Assembly: GCF_903181435.1 (NCBI RefSeq)
Contig: NZ_CAEUHO010000001.1
Span: 372,001 to 436,000, forward strand
Origin: Bacteroides acidifaciens
GTDB lineage: Bacteria; Bacteroidota; Bacteroidia; Bacteroidales; Bacteroidaceae
DNA: 64,000 nucleotides
Direction: 5' to 3'
Shown here one piece after another: positions 55,451 through 63,643 of the stretch; the stretch's first letter is position 1, and each line of letters opens with the position of its first letter. The notes beneath the pieces were generated by a model. The model saw only the letters and a program-made list of their open reading frames with translations. It did no database searches and was not told the origin of the DNA. Position numbers and translations under genes: made by a program.

Positions 55451-56617
55451 CTAATTCAATCTCAATTCATGCAAACATGCCTGTACTTCTTCCGGACTAC
55501 CGGTATGTTTGCCTTCGTCATCGGATAGCTTGATGCATTCCCGCCATTCTTGATTGACATTCATCTTGCATTGTGTCAGCTTCATGACAATGTTCGAAGG
55601 CTCGAATCCGGTGTCATTGGTGAGATTTGTCCCGATGCCGAAGGAACAACGGATTTTGTTCTTGCAATATTCCTGAATCTCCAGTGCTTTTGTGAAATCG
55701 AGGGCATTGCTGAAAACGATAGTCTTGGTGGTCGCGTCAATTCCCAGTTCCTTGTAACGGGATACCAGGCTGTCTATAAATTCAAATTCATTACCGGAAT
55801 CGCAGCGGACACCGTCAAACAGTTTCGCCTGTTTGCGGCTGAGATTGCTGAGGAAGATACCGGAAGTATAAGTATCGGATAAGGCAATGCCCAAATCACC
55901 GTCATAGACATTCACCCAGTTTTCGAGCGCCATGTAGTTGGCGTGTTTATATCCGAATTGCGCTCCATGAAACATGAACCACTCATGCGGATGAGTACCC
56001 ATCATTTTCATGTCGTACTTCATCGCAAAATAGCAGTTGGAAGTGCCTGTGCAATATTGTGCCGTTTCTTTTAATTTTCCGATAACCGTCTCCTGCACAT
56101 GGACAGAGAATCTCCGCCGCGTACCGAACTCTGAGAAATGTAACTGATGTCGATTGGACAGTTCCACTTTCTCCGATAATTTGCATAAGATTTCATCCAT
56201 ATCGGCTACATTGCCGAAGAACTGGTTCTTTATTTCGGATACAATGGCAAGCAAAGGTACTTCATACAGGGTAGCTTTATAGAGAAAATCACTGACTTCG
56301 ATGCGAAGATGATGCGCCTCATCCAAATGTATCTTGATTTTATCCGGATGAAAGCGGAAGGATGACAGCCATTCCCAGTAAACTCTCGGAAGGAACCGGC
56401 AATTCCGTGTCATATATTCCAGTTCTTCTTCTGTAAGTCTCAATCGGCTTAGCTTATCAATTTCATTTTTAAGTCTTTCCAGAAATTCTTCAGTATATTC
56501 AGTCTCATTTCTATCATGGAAGCTGAACTTCCCCATTGCATAGGGAAATAGTTTGATATAAGCGTACGATGTGGTAAACTTATAGAGGTCTGTATCCAGT
56601 AGCGTTCTAACAATCAT
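55451..56617 (-). CDS. pncB: Nicotinate phosphoribosyltransferase
   Basis: First committed enzyme of NAD salvage, making nicotinate mononucleotide from nicotinate, PRPP and ATP. The 388-aa length is that of the bacterial enzyme. Visible blocks are LLDTDLYKFTTSYAY at the start, FGTRRRFS in the middle, the GTSNCYFAMKYDMKMMGTHP region with the phosphorylatable His, and FDGVRCDSGNEFEF and GIGTNLTND further on. Single gene with its end almost touching the GNAT gene. Confidence 0.93.
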   Translation of the reverse strand: MIVRTLLDTDLYKFTTSYAYIKLFPYAMGKFSFHDRNETEYTEEFLERLKNEIDKLSRLRLTEEELEYMTRNCRFLPRVYWEWLSSFRFHPDKIKIHLDEAHHLRIEVSDFLYKATLYEVPLLAIVSEIKNQFFGNVADMDEILCKLSEKVELSNRHQLHFSEFGTRRRFSVHVQETVIGKLKETAQYCTGTSNCYFAMKYDMKMMGTHPHEWFMFHGAQFGYKHANYMALENWVNVYDGDLGIALSDTYTSGIFLSNLSRKQAKLFDGVRCDSGNEFEFIDSLVSRYKELGIDATTKTIVFSNALDFTKALEIQEYCKNKIRCSFGIGTNLTNDTGFEPSNIVMKLTQCKMNVNQEWRECIKLSDDEGKHTGSPEEVQACLHELRLN

Positions 56618-56711
56618 GCCGTTCGTTCTTTCTATTAAAAACGTTGTAAAGTTAGTATTTGTTGAACGAAACTATTGTTTGATTGCCGATATTTCTTTCT
56701 TTTAATGTTTT

Positions 56712-57242
56712 CTAATAGGTCATTCCGACTTTCACGGTGAGGGAATGGTGTGATAATTCTTCCTTAAATTCAGTGCGGAAATACGGGGCGGCCTGTTTCT
56801 TTAACCGTTCCAACTTCTGTATTTCATAGCCTAACGCTACATTCATTTTCAGCTTTTGAGTAAGTCTTAGTTGTGCCCCCACGGAAGGCGAGAGATAAAA
56901 ACCGCCGTTTGTTTCTTTGGCGGCAGCGAATGAGCCGCCGATATTACATTCCAAATAAGGAGTCAGCTTCCTGGGTTGGGTAATGAAGAACTGTGCGTTG
57001 GCATATAGCGGGATAAGCGCTTTCTCATAAACGGATAAACCACTGCCGGCACCGACGGTAAACCGCTGATTGATGTGATAATGAGCAATGATTTGTCCGA
57101 TGAAAGGTGTACACGAAGGTTGGCTCATGGAGAACCCGGTTCCGATAGATACGGTATAAGAGAAATGTTTGTTATCTGTCTGTCCGTTGGCGTACATTGC
57201 GATGAGGGATAACAGAATAAAGGTGAGTGTTGACTTTTTCAT
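56712..57242 (-). CDS. Outer-membrane beta-barrel protein of the TetR operon
   Basis: A 176-aa protein with a signal peptide (to about residue 20, YANGQT) and alternating strands ending in SLTVKVGMTY, as in eight-stranded OmpX/OmpA-like barrels. The start ATG overlaps the preceding stop by one base (TAATG at 57244-57240), so it is translated with the upstream lipoprotein. Last gene of a TetR-lipoprotein-barrel operon. No family name can be given beyond barrel. Confidence 0.7.
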   Translation of the reverse strand: MKKSTLTFILLSLIAMYANGQTDNKHFSYTVSIGTGFSMSQPSCTPFIGQIIAHYHINQRFTVGAGSGLSVYEKALIPLYANAQFFITQPRKLTPYLECNIGGSFAAAKETNGGFYLSPSVGAQLRLTQKLKMNVALGYEIQKLERLKKQAAPYFRTEFKEELSHHSLTVKVGMTY

Positions 57243-57967
57243 TATTGTATGTATATCGTTATGCTTTTGACAATATGTAATGCAGTTGTGAGCGAAGAAG
57301 TATCTTTTGTTATATCTCCGTTGCTTCCGTCCGGACTGCTATGTCCGATTAACTTGGCTGCAAATACTTTATCACCGGAAGTCAAATCCACCTCTGCTGC
57401 ATAGACAAGGGCAGGCTGCCCGCTTCCCTCCTTTCCGCCGGAATAATGGACGTCTCCTTCTTTGGCGGATTTCGGATATGCATCATTGAAATCTGTGGAA
57501 TGATTGATTTCTACTTTGACAATGAACTTCTTTACCTTACCCGTGGGAGTCATTCGTACATCAAAACTGCCTTTCGGAGTTGCTCCGCTGACTCCGTCGG
57601 TGAATGGCGATTTCTTTGTCGGAAGATACAGCCCGTCCTCATATTGAACACCTCTTTGATAACACCAATGCGGCAGAGCCTCTTTTCTACGGTTTCCACC
57701 GGAAGCTTGCCAGGATTGAGTGGCTATTTTATGCGTCACATAGATAGTGGATAAATAATGTCCTTCCGTGTCTTCCGTCCAAATAGCAATTTGTGGCGGA
57801 TTCTTCTTATTGATACCTAAGAATAGTGGAAAATCATGCATCCATTCCTCACCCTTTTCGATGGATATTTTGAGGTCGTCGGTGTTGTACTCTATCAATT
57901 CCTGGTTGCATCCGCTATTAATCAATAGAGAGAGGAACCATAATCCCATAATCGTCATTTTATTCAT
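57242..57967 (-). CDS. Lipoprotein, DUF2271-like
   Basis: ATG 57967 is chosen because it overlaps the TetR stop as ATGA and leaves a clean lipoprotein signal (MNKMTIMGLWFLSLLINSGC); a start nine codons earlier would lie inside the TetR gene. The ~241-aa product has PPQIAIWTEDTEGHYLSTIY and DGVSGATPKGSFDVRMTP, which resemble the DUF2271 family of periplasmic proteins associated with iron or flavin-linked membrane redox systems. It is coupled to the barrel gene downstream. The DUF assignment is from memory. Confidence 0.6.
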   Translation of the reverse strand: MNKMTIMGLWFLSLLINSGCNQELIEYNTDDLKISIEKGEEWMHDFPLFLGINKKNPPQIAIWTEDTEGHYLSTIYVTHKIATQSWQASGGNRRKEALPHWCYQRGVQYEDGLYLPTKKSPFTDGVSGATPKGSFDVRMTPTGKVKKFIVKVEINHSTDFNDAYPKSAKEGDVHYSGGKEGSGQPALVYAAEVDLTSGDKVFAAKLIGHSSPDGSNGDITKDTSSLTTALHIVKSITIYIQ

Positions 57968-58578
57968 TTCGTTAAAGTTGTTTTTTGTAGCCAAAGGTCT
58001 ACTAGTAAATTAATCCCCTCTTCCAGTTGTTCCCAGCCGGTTTCCTGTTGTATCTTGAGTCCGTTATATACTTGGCAGTTTTCTTCGAGTAGTGCCAGAT
58101 AGCTGATAGCCGCTGTGATAATGGAAGCTACGGCGGCAGTTTCCTTTTGCGGATGCTTTGAAAGCCTGCTGACGGCTTCTATCAGCCAGAGTCCTTTCTC
58201 TTCCCGCTTGTCGCGCAGCTCTTTCACGAATTTGTTGTCTGTTGAGAGCTCCCAGCGATATAAGCGTTTCAGTGTATAACTTTCCCGCAGCCGGACGATT
58301 TGTCTTTTGAATATTTGCTTGATAAAATCGGCTAAGTGTTCCTTATCCGGGAGTTCTTCGTTGAAGTTAATCCAATAATCATTTTGTTGGATATAGGCTG
58401 CTATCAATCCATCCAATGAATTGAAATAGCGATAGATAAGCATTTTGGATACTTTCGCTTTGGCAGCTATTGCATTGATGCCCAATCCTTCGAAACCGTT
58501 TTCTTCGATGATGTCATTGACGGCTTTAATCAGGGTAAGTTCCGTTGCCTGCCTGTTTTTGGTAATCTCTTTTTCCAT
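57964..58578 (-). CDS. TetR family transcriptional regulator
   Basis: A 204-aa repressor-type protein. The N-terminal HTH lies at about residues 15-60: AVNDIIEENGFEGLGINAIA, then AAKAKVSKMLIYRYFNSLDG. The C-terminal ligand domain is helical and not recognised. It is the first gene of its operon and overlaps the lipoprotein gene by the ATGA pattern, so it likely regulates its own operon in response to an unknown ligand. The intergenic region upstream carries an 18-bp dyad array at 58814-58875, though that is 235 bp away. Confidence 0.88.
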   Translation of the reverse strand: MEKEITKNRQATELTLIKAVNDIIEENGFEGLGINAIAAKAKVSKMLIYRYFNSLDGLIAAYIQQNDYWINFNEELPDKEHLADFIKQIFKRQIVRLRESYTLKRLYRWELSTDNKFVKELRDKREEKGLWLIEAVSRLSKHPQKETAAVASIITAAISYLALLEENCQVYNGLKIQQETGWEQLEEGINLLVDLWLQKTTLTK

Positions 58579-58813
58579 ACTTTTATACTCTTGTTACTGG
58601 TTGGTCACAAAGGTATGTTTCCTATCGGTAACATCAAGAAAAAAAGAGAATTTTTTATGTGATTAGTTTTAACTTGGAAGAAAATGATGGGATAGGAGTG
58701 GTTGAAAGGGAATCATGTATTTGGTTATGCGATGCAATCATTAAGTTGTGGCAATGCGTCATTTAAGAAACTGCGCTTCATAAATTAATTATTCAATCTG
58801 CAATTCAGTTTTC

Positions 58814-58875
58814 GTTTGACTTAAGTTGAACGAACGCTTGACTTAAGTTAAACTATCTCTTGACTTAAGTCAAAC
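58814..58875. repeat. Array of three 18-bp palindromes at 22-bp spacing
   Basis: Units at 58814, 58836 and 58858 read GTTTGACTTAAGTTGAAC, GCTTGACTTAAGTTAAAC and TCTTGACTTAAGTCAAAC, each centred on the palindrome CTTAAG. The outer halves form a perfect 19-bp inverted repeat (GTTTTCGTTTGACTTAAGT at 58809 and its complement ending at 58881). It occupies the middle of the 373-bp gap between the TetR start and the SDR stop; the rest of that gap shows nothing else I recognise. Confidence 0.75.
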
Positions 58876-58951
58876 GAAAACCGGATAGGCAACGGAGAAA
58901 ATAATCTATATGAATGAACGTCTTATTTGTAGTTAATAAGACACTTCTTTC

Positions 58952-59731
58952 TTATGATAACTCCACTGTCGGGTTATGGACGGTCAAACCACCGTCTACG
59001 ACGATTGTTTGACCGGTGATATAACGTGCGTCATTCGATGCCAGGAACGCGATTGTTGCAGCAACATCTTCGGGTTCTCCTAAATACGGCGTAGCGCATT
59101 GGCCGAGGAATATATTACGGACATCTTCATTCAGATTGTTTAAGGCGGCGGGGGTAAGAACCAGTCCCGGAGCTACGGCATTGCAACGGATATTTTTCTT
59201 TCCCATTTGAGTGGCGATATATTTCGTCAGGTTGATAACACCCGCTTTGCTGGCACCGTATAATGTACCGTTGGCATCGGCGGTAAGCCCGCTTATCGAA
59301 GCTACATTGACAATGTTTCCGCCGCCATTGGTTGTCATAATAGGAATGACCTGCTGAGACAGATACATCGTACAGCAAAGGTTCAGATGAAAAGCTTCAT
59401 CAAAATAATTAATATCCAGCTTTTCAATATTCAGGTCACGTTTGGGGTCGGTTCCGCCTACGTTATTAATCAGTACATCTATTCTTCCATATTCATTCAT
59501 GGAAAAATCAATCAGCTCTTTGCAACTTTGAAGTTCGGTAGCGGAGAAATAGACGTGGCGTACGTCTGCTCCTGCATGAGTGAGTTCGGCGGCAAGCTGT
59601 TCGGCTCTTTTTTCAGAATAATCGGCGATGACTACTTTACCGTCTTCGGAGACAATGCGGCGCGTGGTTGCTTCGCCAATACCACCGGCGGCACCGGTGA
59701 TGACAACTACTTTATTATCGAATCTGTTCAT
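58952..59731 (-). CDS. hdhA: Short-chain dehydrogenase, probable 7-alpha-hydroxysteroid dehydrogenase
   Basis: NAD(P)-dependent oxidoreductase of 259 aa. It has the [11 protein letters not shown] cofactor loop at ~12-22, NNVGG near 90, the catalytic Ser in NVASISGL and the YGASKAG Tyr-Lys pair near 160. The sequence closely recalls the B. fragilis bile-acid 7-alpha-HSDH, which is also 259 aa and starts similarly ([15 protein letters not shown]), and the gut-Bacteroides context fits oxidation of cholate and chenodeoxycholate. The steroid assignment rests on memory of that protein, so the family is certain and the substrate likely. Monocistronic. Confidence 0.75.
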   Translation of the reverse strand: MNRFDNKVVVITGAAGGIGEATTRRIVSEDGKVVIADYSEKRAEQLAAELTHAGADVRHVYFSATELQSCKELIDFSMNEYGRIDVLINNVGGTDPKRDLNIEKLDINYFDEAFHLNLCCTMYLSQQVIPIMTTNGGGNIVNVASISGLTADANGTLYGASKAGVINLTKYIATQMGKKNIRCNAVAPGLVLTPAALNNLNEDVRNIFLGQCATPYLGEPEDVAATIAFLASNDARYITGQTIVVDGGLTVHNPTVELS

Positions 59732-59970
59732 ATATTGGGAAATTTGATGGTTACCTTCAGTTATAAACAGATGGCGGAAGAATTTGTTAGGCTGCGTAAA
59801 CTCTCTTTAATACGATAGGGCACCCGATTCGAAAACTTTTGCATCTCATTCAGTTTTTTGCTCTGATTATTTAAGAAAACTGTTAAATGTTAATGTCAGG
59901 TCACTTATTTGTTAATGCGCTCACGATTCTATTAAACCATGTTATAAGATGGGCTGCTTTGTCCCGAAAA

Positions 59971-60073
59971 TTTGGAGATATGCAGAAAGTCCGTATCTTT
60001 GCAATGTGTTTTTCATAGTATTAGATTTAAGGTTAACAAAAGATTGGCTGTCTGGGATAGATAGCCTTTTTTT
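59971..60073 (+). ncRNA. Putative small RNA, family copy B
   Basis: Promoter TTTG at 59971-59974, 19 bases, then TATCTTTG at 59994-60001. The leader shares AATGTGTTTTTCATAGTATT and AGATTTAAGGTTAACAAA with the other copies. It ends in a wobble-paired hairpin GGCTGTCT/AGATAGCC (60046-60066) and T7. Homology to copy C also extends ~90 bases upstream (TGTTAATGCGCT; TATTAAACC). It lies in the 374-bp gap before the DUF1848 gene, whose stop is at 60106 on the other strand. Confidence 0.7.
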
Positions 60074-60105
60074 ATGTCTATATGTTTGGGAATAGATGCG
60101 GAATC

Positions 60106-61044
60106 TTAAAACAATGAATATTGATTATTTCGCAGACTTTTCATCTCCCGTTCTTTCACTACATCATCTTCCGACAAATGTCCGATAAGTAAAGGGGAAT
60201 TTTTATCATGCTTCTTCATATTATATGCCGCGGTATTATAATTGCCTTTGATGGCATAACAGTAGATACATCCGTTGAGGCAACTCTCATAAGTGCCAAT
60301 ATCAATACTTTCGATACAGTTGCAGACGGTACGCTGATTCTTATCTTTCTTGGCAAGGATGGGGCAGCCGATAATTCTTTCTATCAATTCCTTGTCGATA
60401 CATAAGCCGCTGGGAATATTCAGATGTCTTAAATCGACTTTAGTGGTACATGTATCTAATTGGATAGACGGATATGCGTCTATCGTTTTTTTGAAAGAAA
60501 CAGCTATTTCTTCAATCTCTTCTTTCGTCAAGGGTTGGATGTTGAACTGTCCTACTGCATTACGGATATGCTGGTAGTGGTCGATAAATCCCAGCATACA
60601 CTTCTCGGTATGGTCTTTGAGTCCGTCGGCAATCCGGGCGAATGCCTCCTGGTGGAAAGAAACATTGTATTCCTCATTGGTCAGTATCGGGTCATAACGC
60701 CATATTACCTTTTCTTTGCCAATCTTATCCGAAAGCCGCTTGAAGGTGTCTATCCGCCGGCTGACAGACGGCAGGTTATTTTCTAATTTCTCACCGTAGG
60801 AGTTGAGAGTGAATTGAAAGTAATAGTTGTAATCCTGTAACTTATCCAGCTTGCCAATCATCGGAGCGGGATTCTTTGTCCAAAATACGATGCAATCTAC
60901 CACGGCAGGGTTTAGACTAACCTTGCTAATCATTTTAGAATTGAAAGGATTGGGGACTAGCACATATCCTTCTTTAATCCGGTTGAAAAACCATTGCGAA
61001 TAAAATGCCGGAATATCTGTCCGGCGGCTGGCGCTAATTATCAT
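60106..61044 (-). CDS. DUF1848 family protein
   Basis: A 312-aa cytoplasmic protein starting MIISASRRTDIPAFYSQWF, the hallmark of DUF1848. Further blocks are VFWTKNPAPM, WRYDPILTN and FIDHYQHI. Near the C-terminus CNCIESIDIG is followed by ESCLNGCIYCYA, a C-x3-C-x2-C cluster identical in spacing to the radical SAM [4Fe-4S] motif, but located at the end rather than the beginning. Such a position suggests a permuted radical SAM or other Fe-S enzyme; substrate unknown. Flanked by small RNA copies B and C. Confidence 0.85.
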   Translation of the reverse strand: MIISASRRTDIPAFYSQWFFNRIKEGYVLVPNPFNSKMISKVSLNPAVVDCIVFWTKNPAPMIGKLDKLQDYNYYFQFTLNSYGEKLENNLPSVSRRIDTFKRLSDKIGKEKVIWRYDPILTNEEYNVSFHQEAFARIADGLKDHTEKCMLGFIDHYQHIRNAVGQFNIQPLTKEEIEEIAVSFKKTIDAYPSIQLDTCTTKVDLRHLNIPSGLCIDKELIERIIGCPILAKKDKNQRTVCNCIESIDIGTYESCLNGCIYCYAIKGNYNTAAYNMKKHDKNSPLLIGHLSEDDVVKEREMKSLRNNQYSLF

Positions 61045-61239
61045 ATTTCAAAGTTACGTAAAATGAATCTTATTTATCCTCTTTGTGGACATAAAAAAGA
61101 ATAAAGTCTATTTCCGGACTATGCTGCAAGCAATGATTGTGAATGAATATGCTAAATGTTAACGTGTGAAGTCTGAAATGTTAATGCGCTTCCGAGAGTA
61201 TTAAACCGTGTTATATTATCACCTGTTTTCACTCTGAAA

Positions 61240-61345
61240 TTTGCTATTTACCAGAAAGATAGTACCTTTGTAATGTGTTTTTTTCATAAGTATTAGATTT
61301 AAGGTTAACAAAAGATTGGTTGCTCGCGATGAGTAGCCATTTTTT
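61240..61345 (+). ncRNA. Putative small RNA, family copy C
   Basis: Promoter TTTG at 61240-61243, 19 bases, then TACCTTTG at 61263-61270. The leader has two extra bases in the T-run but keeps TATTAGATTTAAGGTTAACA. The 3' hairpin GGTTGCTC/GAGTAGCC (61318-61338) is paired with wobbles and followed by T6. It lies in the 457-bp gap upstream of the 61502 lipoprotein gene; the remaining bases 61346-61501 show only AT-rich DNA. Confidence 0.7.
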
Positions 61346-61501
61346 GTTTTTATCCCTCTTGTGATTGTTTATTCCTTAATCATCGTCAATAATATCTTGA
61401 GCTTTCCTGTTCTTTTTTAACTTATCCGATATGTATTGCTTGCTTATAACAAAAAACGATTTTTATTGTTATAGTACGAAAGACTTAATAAACTGAACAT
61501 T

Positions 61502-62377
61502 ATGAAGAAAAAAATCTTGTTTTTGGGAGCACTCGTAGGTGCTTTCTTATTGGTTTCCTGCTCGGGTGGAAGCAAGAAACAGACCACGTCCACGACCACG
61601 ACCACCCCCGAAGAGTTGGACGACGCCAGTAAGGTGATAAACTATTATCATACGTCTCTCATTGTGTTGAGACACGTAGCCAATGCGAAAGATGTGAATG
61701 CTGTGTTGGGATATATGGAACAGAACGGAAAAGTACCCGAAGTTGCTCCAATCGCACCGCCGGAAGTTTCTGCAAGGGATACTGCGGAACTGATGAATCC
61801 GGGTGATTATTTTAATGCGGAAGTTCGTCAGAACCTAAAGCAGAATTACAAAGGCTTGTTTACCACACGGGCACAATTCTATGCCAATTTTGATAAATAT
61901 CTTTCCTATCGGCAATCAAAAGAGACAGCGAAGGCTGCCAAACTCTTGGAAGAGAACTATCAGCTTAGTGTAGCAATGTCTGAATATAAACAAGTGATTT
62001 TCGATATTCTAAGCCCTCTGACGGAACAGGCGGAAAAGGAACTTTTGGCTGACGAGCCGCTGAAAGACCAAATCATGGCTATGCGTAAGATGTCGGGTAC
62101 TGTGCAAAGTATAATGAATCTCTATTCCCGTAAACATGCAATGGACGGCATACGGATTGACGTGAAAATGGCAGAATTGAAAAAGGAACTGGAAGCCGCA
62201 AAGAAGCTTCCTGCCGTTACCAGTTATGACGAAGAATTGAAAAACTATCAGAGCTTCCTTTCTTCCGTGGAATCCTTCATGAAGGATATGCAGAAAGCCA
62301 GAGACAAAGGTGCCTACTCGGATGCGGATTACAACTCAATGTCCGATGCCTATGAATATGGTCTTTCCGTTATCTAA
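61502..62377 (+). CDS. DUF3829-like lipoprotein
   Basis: A 291-aa lipoprotein with signal ending LLVSC (residue ~20), a Thr-rich linker (TTSTTTTTPEE) and a largely helical remainder: ASKVINYYHTSLIVLRHVAN, KYLSYRQSKETAKAAKLLEE and AYSDADYNSMSDAYEYGL. The pattern of helical DUF3829 proteins fits. No enzymatic residues are apparent; it may be structural or scaffold-like. Preceded by small RNA copy C and followed by two hairpins. Confidence 0.7.
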   Translation: MKKKILFLGALVGAFLLVSCSGGSKKQTTSTTTTTPEELDDASKVINYYHTSLIVLRHVANAKDVNAVLGYMEQNGKVPEVAPIAPPEVSARDTAELMNPGDYFNAEVRQNLKQNYKGLFTTRAQFYANFDKYLSYRQSKETAKAAKLLEENYQLSVAMSEYKQVIFDILSPLTEQAEKELLADEPLKDQIMAMRKMSGTVQSIMNLYSRKHAMDGIRIDVKMAELKKELEAAKKLPAVTSYDEELKNYQSFLSSVESFMKDMQKARDKGAYSDADYNSMSDAYEYGLSVI

Positions 62378-62386
62378 AGAAACAGG

Positions 62387-62424
62387 TTCCTGCTATCCTG
62401 TCACTACTGGCACGATAGCAGGAA
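62387..62424 (+). terminator. Stem-loop just after the DUF3829 gene
   Basis: TTCCTGCTATC (62387-62397) pairs with GATAGCAGGAA (62414-62424), 11 perfect pairs. The T-run behind it is poor (TTATTGTT), so it may protect the 3' end rather than terminate. Confidence 0.6.
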
Positions 62425-62464
62425 TTATTGTTAATAATATTTATATCCTATATAAATCAGTTGC

Positions 62465-62500
62465 AGTCTTGAATTCGTTCAAGACTTTTTTATTTTTTTT
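62465..62500 (+). terminator. UUCG-loop rho-independent terminator
   Basis: AGTCTTGAA (62465-62473), loop TTCG, TTCAAGACT (62478-62486), then a long T-rich run. A perfect 9-bp stem with a UUCG tetraloop, the second hairpin behind the DUF3829 gene. A TAACTTTG -7 box for the next gene follows at 62505-62512. Confidence 0.85.
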
Positions 62501-62571
62501 CCCATAACTTTGCTGCCATAAGACTAAACAATTTTGTGAAATAGGAAAAGATAAACCAAACCCTGTATGTT

Positions 62572-63333
62572 ATGAAAAATCTGCAATTAACTAAGTTAGG
62601 CTTTTTACTATTTCTCATCCTGCTGTGTGGATGTAGTGACAACTTTGTTATTGACACTCCTGCCGAGGCGGGTAATTCTTACGAAGCCGATGTCCATGTC
62701 CTGAATAAATTCGTAGACATCAGCGAACCGGTTCAGAAGTATTACATTAATCCGAACAAGAAAAGCACTGTTCTGTCTTACATCACGAATTCCGACCTTG
62801 AAGAACTGAACGCTGTGAATTCCTTAAGTGCATCGAGGTACGAAAAAAGTCTGCTCCGGCTGAATGAAAGGATTTCGCAGAGTATATTTTCCCAAACGGT
62901 AGATTATGTAGTGATGTGTACAAGCAGCCAAATATTTGTAGACCGGATTAATGATGATTCGCCTATCGAACTGAAAAGTGCCGGTTTCACGACTTTGTCG
63001 GATAATCTGGTCGTTTCCTTACTGGATATTTCATCAGAGGGAATGTCTTCAAGAGAAATTTATTCAGGAAATCTGGTGCAGGCGGGGCTCGAACTGAATC
63101 CGTCCCTGTATGCGAGGGATAACTGGATATTCCGCATACGATGTGAGGTGGGCGAACCGACAGATAGAAAAACGGCCTGGGTACTTTTCTGCGGAGTAGG
63201 CTATTTCAGTGCCGCCTCTTTCAATTGGCTTGCGCTCGATTCTTATGATAACCGGGTTTCTTGGAACTTCACTAGCGAAAGCATGTTGGATGAAACTATG
63301 CCCTCAATCGCGCAAATGGTTTTCTTTAAATAA
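62572..63333 (+). CDS. Putative lipoprotein, unknown family
   Basis: The 253-aa product has a lipoprotein signal ending LLCGC (residue ~20) followed by SDNFVID. The remaining residues are mixed helix and strand; DYVVMCTSSQIFVDRIN and WVLFCGVGYFSAASFNWLA are the most hydrophobic parts. No domain is recognised. A -7 box TAACTTTG is at 62505-62512, giving a ~55-base leader. The gene is flanked by a terminator upstream and the MATE leader downstream. Confidence 0.6.
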   Translation: MKNLQLTKLGFLLFLILLCGCSDNFVIDTPAEAGNSYEADVHVLNKFVDISEPVQKYYINPNKKSTVLSYITNSDLEELNAVNSLSASRYEKSLLRLNERISQSIFSQTVDYVVMCTSSQIFVDRINDDSPIELKSAGFTTLSDNLVVSLLDISSEGMSSREIYSGNLVQAGLELNPSLYARDNWIFRIRCEVGEPTDRKTAWVLFCGVGYFSAASFNWLALDSYDNRVSWNFTSESMLDETMPSIAQMVFFK

Positions 63334-63414
63334 AAGAATGGTAGTGACGAACGCCGGAAAGGTCTGGTGCGCCCTCTTTTGTGTTTATAGATAGAGGTTC
63401 AAAATAAAATTTGC

Positions 63415-63643
63415 TATCTTTGTGACGTAATTGATTGATAAACCAACGATATTCATCTATTTATGAAACTCTGTATATAGCTGCGCTCAACGAATAGCAT
63501 ACTTCTTTAATAAAGCTATTCAGCTATTAGACAGGCAGCCACTCGCCTGCCAAAGAGTTTTATATCCATTTTTATAAACTTGCGAAACTGTGTACTGCTA
63601 TGAGAATGTGGTATGCCGTATCGTGTTATTTTTAAGTTGAGCG
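63415..63643 (+). promoter_or_regulatory. Promoter and ~220-nt leader of the MATE transporter gene
   Basis: A TATCTTTG -7 box lies at 63415-63422 without a good -33 partner. The following ~220 bases before the ATG at 63644 contain no open frame of note but do contain CAGGCAGCCACTCGCCTGCC, a small GC-rich stem, and AATAGC/GCTATT arms. The leader is long enough for a cis-acting RNA; no known riboswitch class was recognised. The 310-bp gap holds nothing else I see. Confidence 0.4.
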
